36,764 nucleotides of DNA from Acidimicrobiales bacterium (GCA_030830565.1 JAURMR010000025.1:1-36764); one strand, 5' to 3'; numbered from the stretch's first letter, positions 7,685 through 16,276 are shown. Notes: generated by a model from the letters alone, not told the origin. Translations and numbers: made by a program.

Positions 7685-9403
7685 TTAGATCGCGACTGTT
7701 TCGGTGTCGCGACCAGAACGCAATGTGGTTCCTGGGGTGTCTCCGGTGACTTTGCCATCGCGCACGATCTCAACACCGTTCACGATGGTGGCCTCGATGC
7801 CGGTCGCCTCTGAGTAGAGACGCCAACCATTCGCAGGAAGATCCTGACGGGGAACCACTTGACCAGGACCAACCGTGTCGGGGTCGAGGATGACGAGATC
7901 GGCGAACCAACCTTCGGCAACACGGCCGCGATCGCGAACACCGTAAAAGCGGGCTGGTGCGTCGGTGAACAACTGCACCGCACGTTCAAGCGAAATGAGC
8001 TGACGATTGCGGACTGCTTCGGCCAAGAAACCGGTGTGACAGGCGAAGGTCTTCATCATGTCGAGGTGAGCGCCCGCATCCGAACCGCCAGCAATGACTC
8101 GAGGGTCATTTTCAAGCAGCCGTACTCGTTCGGCCCATGACTCGTCATCGGTGCCGATGAAGCGAGGCTCAAGACCGGTGAGCAAGTCGTCGGCAACGAC
8201 GATGTCGAGAAGGGCATCGATAGGCGCAACACCCTTTTCACTCGCGATATCGGCAACAAGTCGACCGACGTACTGCTCGAGTTCGGACTTCGAGACATCA
8301 ATGATGCGATAGTCGGCAAACGCTGCGAGCATGTGTTGCGGAGGCATCTGCGCAAGCGCCGCTGCGATCTTGGCTCGGACTGCGGGATCAGCGAGCGCCG
8401 CTTTACGTTCGGGAAGCGGCAGATGAATGACGTCACTTACGCCTGGAAGGATGTCGAGTACGAAGCCCGACGCGAAACACAAACGCATGCGCATTGGTTC
8501 CGGAAGGCACAGGCCAACAACGTGACCACCCTTCGCCGCCGCAACATCCGATGCCGACAGTTTGTTCTTGCGACCTTCCGAAGCCGCTGGATCGGACGAA
8601 ACCACCATGACGTTCCAGTTCAGCGAACGCTGTGCAGCAACGCTCATATCCGCCATGAGATTCATTTCTTCGTCGGTGAAAACTCCCGCAGCCGATGCAA
8701 TAAATTCGAGTGTTGTGCCTGCGTGCTGACCAGCAGCGGTCGAAAGCGCAAGGAATTCATCACGCGTCGCCCAACGAGATGGCACAGGATTTCCTTGATG
8801 GTCGCTGTGGCTGTTCGAGGCGGTGCTGGAGAAACCCATTCCCCCTTCTTCAATGCTGCGATGCAGAAGCCCAACCATGGCTGCGATCTGTTCTGGCGTC
8901 GCTTCGGAACCCACGGCGTCTTCACCCATCACCACGCGTCGAAGCGCGCTGTGACCAACCATGAACCCTGCGTTCACGGCGAGGTTGCCGTCGAGGCGCT
9001 TCAGCCATGAACCGAATCCGTCCCACATGAGATCGAGACCGGCTTCTAGAGATTCGACGGGCATGCCTTCAACGCGAGCCAGCATCGGAATCAGATACTC
9101 GGCAGCTTCCGGGGTGACAGGAGCGATCGAGAAGCCGCAGTTGCCGCCGAACACTGAGGTGACACCATGCAACGAAGACGGCGTTGCCGCTGGATCCCAC
9201 ATGACCTGTGGGTCGTAGTGCGTGTGGAGGTCGACAAAGCCGGGGGTGACAACCCGGCCTTCGGCATCGATGGTCTTGGCTGCCTGTTCGGTGATGTCGC
9301 CGATCGCAACGATGCGACCGTCTCGAACGCCAACATCGGCGCGGAAACGTTCCCGACCGGTTCCGTCAACAACGGATCCGCCTTTGATCAGAAGATCAAG
9401 CAT
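7685..9403 (-). CDS. N-acyl-D-amino-acid deacylase family amidohydrolase
   Basis: Zinc-dependent amidohydrolase of the D-aminoacylase family, 572 aa, normal for the family. The N-terminal beta-sandwich is LIKGGSVVDGTG, followed by the metal motif H60-x-H62 (VDLHTHYDP) and the family-typical cysteine loop GGNCGFSIAP. Late in the barrel comes GGSDAGAH with the catalytic Asp. Members hydrolyse N-acyl-D-amino acids or related amides. The frame extends to 9436, but the ATG at 9403 has a strong ribosome site (GGGGAGGA) and begins the conserved strand, so it is the start. It is convergent with the SDR, leaving 27 bp between stops. The large open frames on the opposite strand at 8333-9010 and 9167-10168 are shadows of this and the next gene. 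Confidence 0.92.
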   Translation of the reverse strand: MLDLLIKGGSVVDGTGRERFRADVGVRDGRIVAIGDITEQAAKTIDAEGRVVTPGFVDLHTHYDPQVMWDPAATPSSLHGVTSVFGGNCGFSIAPVTPEAAEYLIPMLARVEGMPVESLEAGLDLMWDGFGSWLKRLDGNLAVNAGFMVGHSALRRVVMGEDAVGSEATPEQIAAMVGLLHRSIEEGGMGFSSTASNSHSDHQGNPVPSRWATRDEFLALSTAAGQHAGTTLEFIASAAGVFTDEEMNLMADMSVAAQRSLNWNVMVVSSDPAASEGRKNKLSASDVAAAKGGHVVGLCLPEPMRMRLCFASGFVLDILPGVSDVIHLPLPERKAALADPAVRAKIAAALAQMPPQHMLAAFADYRIIDVSKSELEQYVGRLVADIASEKGVAPIDALLDIVVADDLLTGLEPRFIGTDDESWAERVRLLENDPRVIAGGSDAGAHLDMMKTFACHTGFLAEAVRNRQLISLERAVQLFTDAPARFYGVRDRGRVAEGWFADLVILDPDTVGPGQVVPRQDLPANGWRLYSEATGIEATIVNGVEIVRDGKVTGDTPGTTLRSGRDTETVAI

Positions 9404-9493
9404 GAAAGTCCTCCCCGGGGTGGCCAAGCGGGCCAACGAACGCTTCCCATCCTGCCACCCATCGGCCGGCTGACGAAACGTCTGGCTCCTCCG

Positions 9494-10609
9494 CTAGGCC
9501 CAGCCGTTCGAACGGATGAGAGTGATCGCAGGAACTGTGATTTGCATCTGCATGCCAAACGCGGGAACTGTCCCGAAACTCACCGGCATGAAGAGCGATC
9601 CGGCAGCACCATACGGAGAACCGGACCCTGCGCAGATACCTTCCGGAACAAACCAATTTCGCCCGAAGAACACCGGTCCGGAGATGACCGCCGGTTGGCA
9701 ACGGTCGACAAGAAAGGCCACGTTCAGAACATCGATCCGCTTGGCCCACGCTGCTCCAGACTCAGTAACTCCTTGAACCGCGCGACGAATCTGGGCATTC
9801 ACGGCATCAGCGAGAGCGCTCTGCTGCCATGGAACAAGCACGGAGAACTGAGGCTCCGCGGGAAGATAGGTCGTCAACAACAATTTCGAGTTTTGCGTAT
9901 GGGCGAGGACATCGAATGCGATCGCCATAATTCGCTGCTTCGTCAGCTGCCGGTCAAGAAGCGAATTCACACACTCTGTAAATTGCGCAGCTTGAGTGCC
10001 CAGATCGCTCCAGATCGCACACGAACGAACCGCCCCTGCTGGTTGCTGCAAGATCAGATCGCCACCGATCGATGCAAGAACGATGTCTGGATCATCACGT
10101 TCGATGCGCTCAAGGAGGTCGTGTTGCGCGCCTTCGGCGGGAGCGTTCCCATCACGAGGAAGGTTTAACCAACTCACTAACGATGATCCGGTAACTGCGT
10201 AATTCGCGTAATCAATCGCATTGAGTCCACTTGCAACCTGTGCCGCCCACGACACCTTGTTGGCAAGGCCGAAGTCGGCACTGAACGAAATATCGTCGGC
10301 GGGGGAACCGGGACCGTTCGATCCGTTTGAGGAACATCTCGTTCCCGCCGTTGTCGCAGAGCCATCGCCAATCCACTTCGGTCGACAGTCCTTTGCGTCA
10401 GTCACGGGAAGCACCGTTCCCGAAGCATCGGCACCGAATCCAGCGGTGAGAGCGTCTCCAAAGGCGCGGATACGAAGTGACGCAGGTACAACTCGAGCTG
10501 TTGTCGATTCTGTCGTCGATTCTGTTGTCGACGTCTGCGCTTGGGCAAAAGTCGCACCGGCAACAAGCGTCGCAAGGCCCACTGTTAGAGCGATGAAGTA
10601 GCGGATCAT
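9494..10609 (-). CDS. Secreted SGNH/GDSL-fold protein lacking the nucleophile serine
   Basis: 371 aa with a clear signal peptide (MIRYFIALTVGLATLVAGA, likely cut after AQA at about residue 24) and a short Ser/Thr/Glu repeat linker (STTESTTEST). The mature part has the first SGNH block as FGDALTAGFG: the usual GDSL serine is Ala53, coded GCT at 10451-10453. The third block, normally GGND, reads ASIGGDLIL, and I find no C-terminal DxxH block. Hence the fold is probably SGNH hydrolase but the catalytic machinery seems lost. Several cysteines (CRPKW, TRCSS, RSCAIW, TECVN, DRCQP, GICAG) suggest disulphides outside the cell. The frame extends to 10702, but the signal peptide sets the start at 10609. 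A -10-like TAGGGT at 10633-10638 precedes it. Function unknown. Confidence 0.75.
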   Translation of the reverse strand: MIRYFIALTVGLATLVAGATFAQAQTSTTESTTESTTARVVPASLRIRAFGDALTAGFGADASGTVLPVTDAKDCRPKWIGDGSATTAGTRCSSNGSNGPGSPADDISFSADFGLANKVSWAAQVASGLNAIDYANYAVTGSSLVSWLNLPRDGNAPAEGAQHDLLERIERDDPDIVLASIGGDLILQQPAGAVRSCAIWSDLGTQAAQFTECVNSLLDRQLTKQRIMAIAFDVLAHTQNSKLLLTTYLPAEPQFSVLVPWQQSALADAVNAQIRRAVQGVTESGAAWAKRIDVLNVAFLVDRCQPAVISGPVFFGRNWFVPEGICAGSGSPYGAAGSLFMPVSFGTVPAFGMQMQITVPAITLIRSNGWA

Positions 10610-10674
10610 CGACGTTTGGCGCACGAAGTGTGACCCTACTTGCGGGCACCGAAAAGAGGAGAGCGCGGGAGTCA

Positions 10675-10680
10675 TAGACT
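10675..10680 (+). promoter_or_regulatory. Candidate leaderless -10 box of the hotdog gene pair
   Basis: TAGACT followed by eight bases and the GTG at 10689, with no ribosome site between; it would give a leaderless two-gene transcript. Confidence 0.45.
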
Positions 10681-10688
10681 CATCTCCC

Positions 10689-11528
10689 GTGCCTGCCGAC
10701 AATGTTTCCTCCGACCCTCGGCCGGCCTATCCGCCTCCGCGTCACGCAATGAGTCTCCTCGGCCTCGAATCCGAGCAAGACGAACATGGCGATGTCCGCG
10801 GCTGGATGCCAGTCACCCCATTCACTGCATCACCCGACGGAATGCCTCGGCTCGCCACGGTTGCGATGCTTGTCGACGCTCTGGGCGGCATGCGATCGAT
10901 CACCGCATCTGACCCTGACTGGGCGTTCACCGCTGACATGTCGATCCATCTGCTGCCCGCAGGTCCCACCGATCTTCTTCAGGCCGATCTTCATGTGCGT
11001 CGTCGCGGTCGGCGCACTCTTGTCATCGAAGCCGAACTTCTCGCTGACGGCCAGCGTCCCGCTGGGTCTGCGCTGCTCACGTTTGCTGTGGTTCCTCGAC
11101 CGGAACATCTCGTGAACATCACGATCAACATGACACCAGGTCGAAGAAAAATGAATCCCAATTCTGAACACGAGAAGCTTGAATCGAACTACTTCGATGA
11201 ACTTGAGCTCCTCGTAACGTCACCGGGCCTTACATCGATCGCATTACGGCCAGTCGTTTGTAACACCGTGGGCGCGCTCCACGGGGCGATACACGCGTCG
11301 CTTATCGATGAAGCATCCGCGTCGCTTGGCCGCTCGGCGTTTGGAACCGACGCAATTACGACCGACCTGCACTTGGCCTATCTCGAACTTGGACGCGTTG
11401 GCCCACTCACAGCAACTGCAACAGCGATTGGTGATCCGGCCAACGGAAGACTCGCAGCATCGGTCGACGTACGTGACGGCAACGGTGAGCTTGTTTCCAC
11501 TGCGACTACAGAGGTCGTTGCGTTATGA
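10689..11528 (+). CDS. Thioesterase-like protein with tandem hotdog folds (first of pair)
   Basis: 279 aa from a GTG start preceded by a leaderless-type -10; ATG 10749 (MSLLGLESEQ) is the alternative and would drop a Pro-rich leader. The layout suggests two hotdog domains. The N-terminal half has PRLATVAMLVDALGGMRS and the C-terminal half (about residue 195-225) has GALHGAIHASLIDEAS, matching the helix motif of PaaI/YiiD-type acyl-CoA thioesterases but with GAI in place of the usual HGG-x. Such proteins hydrolyse acyl-CoA thioesters. Its TGA stop overlaps the next gene by four bases (ATGA). The two proteins align over their whole length, so they look like a tandem duplication, perhaps forming a heteromer. 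Substrate unknown. Confidence 0.75.
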   Translation: MPADNVSSDPRPAYPPPRHAMSLLGLESEQDEHGDVRGWMPVTPFTASPDGMPRLATVAMLVDALGGMRSITASDPDWAFTADMSIHLLPAGPTDLLQADLHVRRRGRRTLVIEAELLADGQRPAGSALLTFAVVPRPEHLVNITINMTPGRRKMNPNSEHEKLESNYFDELELLVTSPGLTSIALRPVVCNTVGALHGAIHASLIDEASASLGRSAFGTDAITTDLHLAYLELGRVGPLTATATAIGDPANGRLAASVDVRDGNGELVSTATTEVVAL

Positions 11529-12382
11529 GCGGCTTCGGCAATCCGACCGAAATCGGTGTTGCGCAATATCTCCTCATGATGATCGAAGAAATCGGCGATG
11601 GAACCGCTGTACTTCCGCACACACGAGGACACTTTCCAGGAACGCCCAACACCCTTGATGACAACGGTCGACTCGGCACCGATTTACTCACGTGCATTAT
11701 CGATTCAATCGGCGGAATGACGTCCGGCCTGGCAAGCCTCCCCAATTGGATTGTCACGACCAACCTCATGGTCCGGCGCGCGCCCGATGCACTCATTGGA
11801 GAATCTGGCACGGGCCCGCTTGTCCTCGATACACAGGTCCTGCGCCGAGGGCGATCCTCGGTCGTTACCCGCGTCGATGTCCATGATCTCGAGGGCGTCG
11901 CCGTTGCGAGTTCGTGGATGTCGTGCGCCATCCTCACGCCCGAAAATGGACCACCGCCATTCAACCGGCCGGTGAAGCCGTTCGAGCGTGAGGTTCCCGA
12001 CAACCCGATTTTCTCCGCACCGCCTCACGAATTTTTCAACCTGTCAGCAGGTGAGCAGCCCGGAGTCGCTCATCTTGCTATCGAACAGCGCCTGCGCAAT
12101 CCGTGGGGAATCCTTCACGGCGGCTCGAGCGCCGTCGTTCTCGATGCAGCGGCTCGCAGCCTTGTCCTTGGCCGATCCACTGTCGACGCAACACCCGAAG
12201 CCATCGTCACCGACCTCGCCGTGCACTATCTCAGCCCCGGCCGCGTCGGCCCCATCCTCGCCGTTGCCACCTCCGCCGGTCACCGAGGGCCCGACCATTT
12301 GGTTCGGGTCGAGGTCCGGGACCAGGGCGCCGATCACCGGCTCATGGCCCTTGCCATGAGCACCGTTCGACGCCTCGACTGA
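11525..12382 (+). CDS. PaaI-like double-hotdog thioesterase (second of pair)
   Basis: 285 aa, translationally coupled to the preceding paralogue by an ATGA overlap. N-terminal hotdog: NGRLGTDLLTCIIDSIGGMTSG. C-terminal hotdog: NPWGILHGGSSAVVLDAAARSL (His-Gly-Gly at about residue 197), the classical PaaI-type motif, followed by VTDLAVHYLSPGRVGPILA. This copy keeps the HGG motif that the first copy has partly lost, so it is the better candidate for the catalytic subunit. The expected reaction is hydrolysis of an acyl- or aryl-CoA thioester in the cytoplasm. The acyl-CoA synthetase downstream (78-bp gap) makes a CoA-activation/release module plausible. Confidence 0.8.
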   Translation: MSGFGNPTEIGVAQYLLMMIEEIGDGTAVLPHTRGHFPGTPNTLDDNGRLGTDLLTCIIDSIGGMTSGLASLPNWIVTTNLMVRRAPDALIGESGTGPLVLDTQVLRRGRSSVVTRVDVHDLEGVAVASSWMSCAILTPENGPPPFNRPVKPFEREVPDNPIFSAPPHEFFNLSAGEQPGVAHLAIEQRLRNPWGILHGGSSAVVLDAAARSLVLGRSTVDATPEAIVTDLAVHYLSPGRVGPILAVATSAGHRGPDHLVRVEVRDQGADHRLMALAMSTVRRLD

Positions 12383-12433
12383 GTCCCGTTACCAATCGGT
12401 AGCAGGACGGGTCATCTGTCCCGTAGCGTCTCC

Positions 12434-12453
12434 CCCGACAGTCGTCGGGAGGG
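12434..12453 (+). promoter_or_regulatory. Hairpin covering the ribosome site of the acyl-CoA synthetase
   Basis: CCCGAC (12434-12439) and GTCGGG (12444-12449) form a 6-bp stem with a 4-nt loop; the right arm runs into the ribosome site GGGAGGG (12447-12453) seven bases before the GTG at 12461. It could dampen translation or act as a structured leader. Confidence 0.45.
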
Positions 12454-12460
12454 ATTCACC

Positions 12461-14164
12461 GTGGGTATGACATTCGAAGAGGCTGTGGCGGTACTCACCG
12501 CCCCCGGTTCGCCTTTTGAGATTGCTGACGCCGAGGTTCTCGGCCACCCGACCCGCATCTTCACCAACCTTCCACCGACGCTGCGCGACTTGTTCGCCAT
12601 GCTTCGTGAACGGCCGGCCGATGCCGTCTCGATCGTTTATGAAGACGAACGCTGGACCAATGCCGACGTACTTGCGAGCATCGATCAAATCGCGACGGTG
12701 CTGGTTGAACGCTACGGCGTGAAGAAGGGCGACCGAGTTGCGATTGATATGCGCAACTTCCCCGAATGGATCACGTCATTCGGCGCAGCAACCTCAATCG
12801 GCGCCATTGCCGTTTCCGTCAATGCGTGGTGGACCGGCCCCGAAATCGAATTTGGCCTGATTGATGCTGGCGCAACAGTTCTCATTACCGATCGTGAACG
12901 CGTGGATCGCATCGGCGATCGACTGGCCGCACTCAACATTCACGGTCTCGTTGTTCGCGCTGAAGGCAAACTTCCGGTGGGATGCGATCACCTCGCCGAT
13001 GTCGTAACGCCCGGCGCAACCATGCCCGATGTTGACGTTGATCCCGACGACGACGCCACCATCCTTTTCACATCCGGCACCACGGGCGTACCCAAGGGCG
13101 CAGTGTCAACAAATCGTGCGGTGTTGTCTGGCCTGTTCGCGTTCGCTTGTCGCACAACAGTCGAGGCGCTTCGATGGGCTCCCGATACTCCGCCAGACCC
13201 GGCAACTGCGCCTGCAGCGGTACCGCCATGTTTCATTCTTACGGTGCCGCTTTTCCACGTCACTGGTTGCGTTCCAGTCATGCTCGGTGCAATCGCAACC
13301 GGCGCCAAGCTCGTGATGATGCGCAAGTGGGATGCGTTGCGTGCATTGCAACTCATTGACCGCGAGAAGGTCACCAACTTCGTTGGGGTCCCCACGATGT
13401 CTCAGGACCTCATCAGTCATCCTGATTTCGAGAACTACGACACGTCCAGCCTGAAGAATGTCGGCGGTGGTGGTGCACCGATGGCCCCCGAACTCGTTCG
13501 CAAAATTGAAGGTTCGTTTGCCGGCAAGGCAAGTCCACAACTTGGCTATGGCCTCACCGAAACGAACGGCTACGGACCGGGAAACACCGGTCCTGACTAT
13601 TTGGAAAAGCCGTCAAGCACTGGTCGTGTTATTCCGATCATGCAGGTCAAGATCGTCGACCCCAATGATTCCGAACAACCAAACGGCGAGGTCGGCGAGG
13701 TCTGTCTGGCCGGCCCGATGCTCATTCGTGGTTATTGGAATCGTCCTGAAGCAACGGCAGAGACCATTCGAAACGGATGGCTCCACACCGGCGACCTTGG
13801 TTACATCGACGATGAAGGATTCGTCTACGTCGTCGACCGCATCAAGGACATGGTCTTGCGCGGAGGCGAAAACGTCTACTGCTCAGAGGTTGAAGCGGCG
13901 ATTTTCGAACACGCTGGCATCCACGAGGTTGCCGTGTTCGGACTTCCGCACGAACGTCTTGGCGAGGAGGTTGTTGCTGCCGTGCAGCCAACTTCGGGTA
14001 CCACGCTCGATCTTGAGGAACTCAGTGCGTTTCTCGCCGAACGAATTGCTCCGTTCAAGATTCCGACGCAGTGGTTCATCCGCCAAGAACCACTGCCACG
14101 CGGTGCGACCGGCAAGATTCTCAAGCGAGAAATCCGCGATCGCATCCTCGACGGAAACTTCTAA
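12461..14164 (+). CDS. Acyl-CoA synthetase (class I adenylate-forming)
   Basis: ATP-dependent CoA ligase of the FadD/long-chain acyl-CoA synthetase superfamily, 567 aa. The AMP-binding P-loop ILFTSGTTGVPKGA is at about residues 200-213. The adenine-binding motif appears as GYGLTETNGYG, the hinge region as GWLHTGDLGYIDDEGFVYVVDR, and the C-terminal catalytic lysine lies in GATGKILKREI (about residue 552). The GTG start has a good ribosome site (GGGAGGG) partly inside a hairpin; an ATG two codons on is possible. It activates a carboxylic acid to its CoA thioester; chain length and substrate cannot be told from the sequence. It is convergent with the metal-dependent hydrolase, separated by a strong inverted repeat. 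Confidence 0.94.
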   Translation: MGMTFEEAVAVLTAPGSPFEIADAEVLGHPTRIFTNLPPTLRDLFAMLRERPADAVSIVYEDERWTNADVLASIDQIATVLVERYGVKKGDRVAIDMRNFPEWITSFGAATSIGAIAVSVNAWWTGPEIEFGLIDAGATVLITDRERVDRIGDRLAALNIHGLVVRAEGKLPVGCDHLADVVTPGATMPDVDVDPDDDATILFTSGTTGVPKGAVSTNRAVLSGLFAFACRTTVEALRWAPDTPPDPATAPAAVPPCFILTVPLFHVTGCVPVMLGAIATGAKLVMMRKWDALRALQLIDREKVTNFVGVPTMSQDLISHPDFENYDTSSLKNVGGGGAPMAPELVRKIEGSFAGKASPQLGYGLTETNGYGPGNTGPDYLEKPSSTGRVIPIMQVKIVDPNDSEQPNGEVGEVCLAGPMLIRGYWNRPEATAETIRNGWLHTGDLGYIDDEGFVYVVDRIKDMVLRGGENVYCSEVEAAIFEHAGIHEVAVFGLPHERLGEEVVAAVQPTSGTTLDLEELSAFLAERIAPFKIPTQWFIRQEPLPRGATGKILKREIRDRILDGNF

Positions 14165-14203
14165 GTCGTCCCAACGCTGAACGTCAACGCGAACGGAGAA
14201 CTG

Positions 14204-14226
14204 CGATAGGCCGTAACGGCCTATCG
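14204..14226. terminator. Bidirectional hairpin terminator
   Basis: A perfect 10-bp inverted repeat (CGATAGGCCG 14204-14213, CGGCCTATCG 14217-14226) with a TAA loop lies between two convergent genes, 39 bp after the synthetase stop and directly after the hydrolase stop at 14228. There is no T-run on either side. Confidence 0.75.
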
Positions 14227-14227
14227 A

Positions 14228-15418
14228 TCAGGCCGGTCGGCGAGTGTTCAACTCAGTCACGTTGTCGTGCATGATCATCTTTTGCACGGCCGGTGAGAAC
14301 TCCTTGAGTTCATCCACGTAATCGAGTGGTTCCGGCATGCCTTCAATGTGCGGCCAATCGGAACCAAAGATCACACGGTCGGAACCCATGAGTTCGACAA
14401 CCTCATGAACATCGTCTTCCCAGAATGGGTTGATCCAGATATTGCGACGGAAGGTTTCCGAAGGCTGCTCGCTGAACCAGCCCGGCATCTTCTTGGCCGT
14501 GTTATCGAGCTTCTTCAGCAAGCCACGAAGGAAGCCGGAACCGTTTTCGACTGATGCGACTCGGACGTTCGGGAAACGATCAAGCATCTTGTCGCATACG
14601 AGCGAACCGAGGAAGTCCTCGATTGGACGATCGAACATGGTGGCCATACGAAGGGGCTGCGGACGTGACTGCTGTCCGAACCCTGCAGAGAATCCGTTGT
14701 CTTCGCCGTAGCCGTGTGAGTTGTAACCAGAGTCGCCCGCATGCGCCACAACGGTGATTCCAGATTCGTTCACAAGACCCCAGAAAGGATCAAACATGGG
14801 ATCGGCAGGTGAACGCTGACCATCGACAGTTGTCGGTGCAGCCGGGCGCATAACAACCGAGGTTGCACCGTTGTCGAGCGCAAACTTGAGTTCGTTCACG
14901 GCCCAGTCAACATCGACAAGCGTGATGTACGGCGCGGTGAAAATGCGGTCCTTGTAGTTGAACGCCCAGTCTTCAAGCATCCAACGGTTGAACGCAGTAA
15001 ACACCTGCATGACCGCCCACGGATCCTTGTGGAGTGGTTCTTCGTAAATCATGCCGAGCGTTGGGAACAGCCAGCACTTTTCGAGACCATGCTCATCGAG
15101 CGTTGCAATACGGGCGTCCTTGTCGCGATAGGCCGGACGAATCGGCTCACGCTGCTTCAGAAGTTCGATCGGGTTTTCGTTGTTTGGATTCCCGCGGAAG
15201 TAATCCTTGAGAACGCCAGGCAGCGCCACGGGATCGAAGGTCGGGTTGACCACTGCGTGACTGACCTTGCCGCCAATGACGTGGTACTGCCGGCCATTGA
15301 TCGTGCACCATTCAATGGTGCGTGATGCGGTGCGAGGATCGAGATGCCGGGTAAAAGCATCGACGGCCTCGTAGTAGTGGTTGTCGCAATCGAAGACGGG
15401 AAAGTCGATATCGGTCAT
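14228..15418 (-). CDS. Metal-dependent hydrolase, amidohydrolase family 2 (ACMSD-like)
   Basis: 396 aa TIM-barrel protein related to ACMSD/gamma-resorcylate decarboxylases and other amidohydrolase-2 enzymes. The N-terminal metal site reads FDCDNHYYEAVDAF, the Asp-x-His-x-x-Glu form in which the second His of HxH is replaced by an acid. A mid-barrel His is in VVAHAGDSG, and the C-terminal signature is VIFGSDWPHIEG. Members catalyse C-C hydrolysis or decarboxylation of ring-derived acids. It is the last gene of the Rieske-PaaX-hydrolase block, nine bases after the regulator gene. A TAGATT -10 candidate overlapping the regulator's stop may also give it its own leaderless transcript. This suggests it handles a product of the oxygenase, which is inference. 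Confidence 0.88.
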   Translation of the reverse strand: MTDIDFPVFDCDNHYYEAVDAFTRHLDPRTASRTIEWCTINGRQYHVIGGKVSHAVVNPTFDPVALPGVLKDYFRGNPNNENPIELLKQREPIRPAYRDKDARIATLDEHGLEKCWLFPTLGMIYEEPLHKDPWAVMQVFTAFNRWMLEDWAFNYKDRIFTAPYITLVDVDWAVNELKFALDNGATSVVMRPAAPTTVDGQRSPADPMFDPFWGLVNESGITVVAHAGDSGYNSHGYGEDNGFSAGFGQQSRPQPLRMATMFDRPIEDFLGSLVCDKMLDRFPNVRVASVENGSGFLRGLLKKLDNTAKKMPGWFSEQPSETFRRNIWINPFWEDDVHEVVELMGSDRVIFGSDWPHIEGMPEPLDYVDELKEFSPAVQKMIMHDNVTELNTRRPA

Positions 15419-15424
15419 GGGACC

Positions 15425-15430
15425 AATCTA
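15425..15430 (-). promoter_or_regulatory. Candidate leaderless -10 box of the ACMSD-like hydrolase
   Basis: TAGATT, then GGTCCC, then the ATG at 15418. The TAG is also the stop codon of the PaaX-like gene, so the promoter would be built into the end of the upstream gene. Confidence 0.5.
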
Positions 15431-16276
15431 CGACACAACGGGCTCTTCTGACAACCTTATGTAGTACGACGTTGCCGCCGTGGCCCACTGGCTGAACTGA
15501 CGCTGGAAAACCTCCCGGGCTCGAGTGCCGATCCAGTCGGCCGGGAGCAATTCCGGAGGCAATGAAGGGTCGACACTGAGGATATGCCGCCACTCATGAG
15601 CCATGCGGGTTCGGAGGGCAAAAGCCTCAGAATCATCGCTTGGCACCGCGTTTTCGAACTCGGAAACAAACGCTTCGTGGGCGGCGGCAGCCGTTTCGAG
15701 GTCCCACGCCATGGCCACGACCTCCGCCGGAGTTTCGGCCCCTTCGACAGTGGTGGCATGAAAGAGCAATGCCTGATCCTGCAGACCACATGCGGCGAGG
15801 ATCTGATCGGCGCCTTCACGAGCTCCCTCACCAACTGCGACCCACGTCCCAGTGCCGAGGGTGCCGAACCCCTCAAAGTCGAGACTCACCGCCAATCGCT
15901 CACGAGACACACGATCAAGTGCCGTAGCGGTGAGCGTCAACAGCAAAAAGGTTCCATCCCACGTGCGATCCGCTTCGATAGACCGCTGCACACGAGGAAC
16001 AGCAGACCCGATCATGCGCCGTCCCGAGGTCGTAAGACGCCAGCGGGCGTAACGCCCAACCGATTCACCTTCGAGCCAACCGTCGGCGGCAGTGCGGTTC
16101 ACTGCTTGGCGAGCGGCGCGAGCTTCGATACCGAGAGCTTCAAGCGCGCCTACCAACGTTGCTGTCCACACCGGCGTATCGGTGGGACCAACCCATTGGC
16201 CCAACACACTGATGAGGAGCGATCGCGCGCTCGGACCACCATCAGCCCGACGACGAGTAGCGGTGGCAACAACCAT
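15428..16276 (-). CDS. PaaX-family transcriptional regulator
   Basis: 282 aa. An N-terminal winged-helix domain (about 15-90: ARSLLISVLGQWVGP, then AARQAVNRTAADGWLEGESVGR and YARWRLTTSGRR) is followed by a PaaX-type central domain (DGTFLLLTLTATALDRVSRERL) and a C-terminal helical domain ending in LPADWIGTRAREVFQRQFSQW, all in the family order. PaaX of E. coli represses phenylacetate catabolism and responds to phenylacetyl-CoA, so a CoA-thioester inducer is a reasonable guess here. The start is coupled to the Rieske gene: stop TAA and start ATG share a base (TAATG). The first target to test is the promoter of the Rieske gene at 17629-17698 or the head of the cluster near 25600. Confidence 0.85.
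   Translation of the reverse strand: MVVATATRRRADGGPSARSLLISVLGQWVGPTDTPVWTATLVGALEALGIEARAARQAVNRTAADGWLEGESVGRYARWRLTTSGRRMIGSAVPRVQRSIEADRTWDGTFLLLTLTATALDRVSRERLAVSLDFEGFGTLGTGTWVAVGEGAREGADQILAACGLQDQALLFHATTVEGAETPAEVVAMAWDLETAAAAHEAFVSEFENAVPSDDSEAFALRTRMAHEWRHILSVDPSLPPELLPADWIGTRAREVFQRQFSQWATAATSYYIRLSEEPVVS

Noticed and set aside
8333-9010. 225-aa open frame on the plus strand
   Set aside because: Shadow of the D-aminoacylase-type gene; no family motifs and no ribosome site.
9167-10168. 333-aa open frame on the plus strand
   Set aside because: It is antisense to the amidohydrolase and the SGNH-like gene, whose proteins carry recognisable motifs; the frame's protein has none.
10495-10540. 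12-bp imperfect tandem repeat as a regulatory element
   Set aside because: It is in frame and encodes the STTE linker repeat of the secreted SGNH-like protein.
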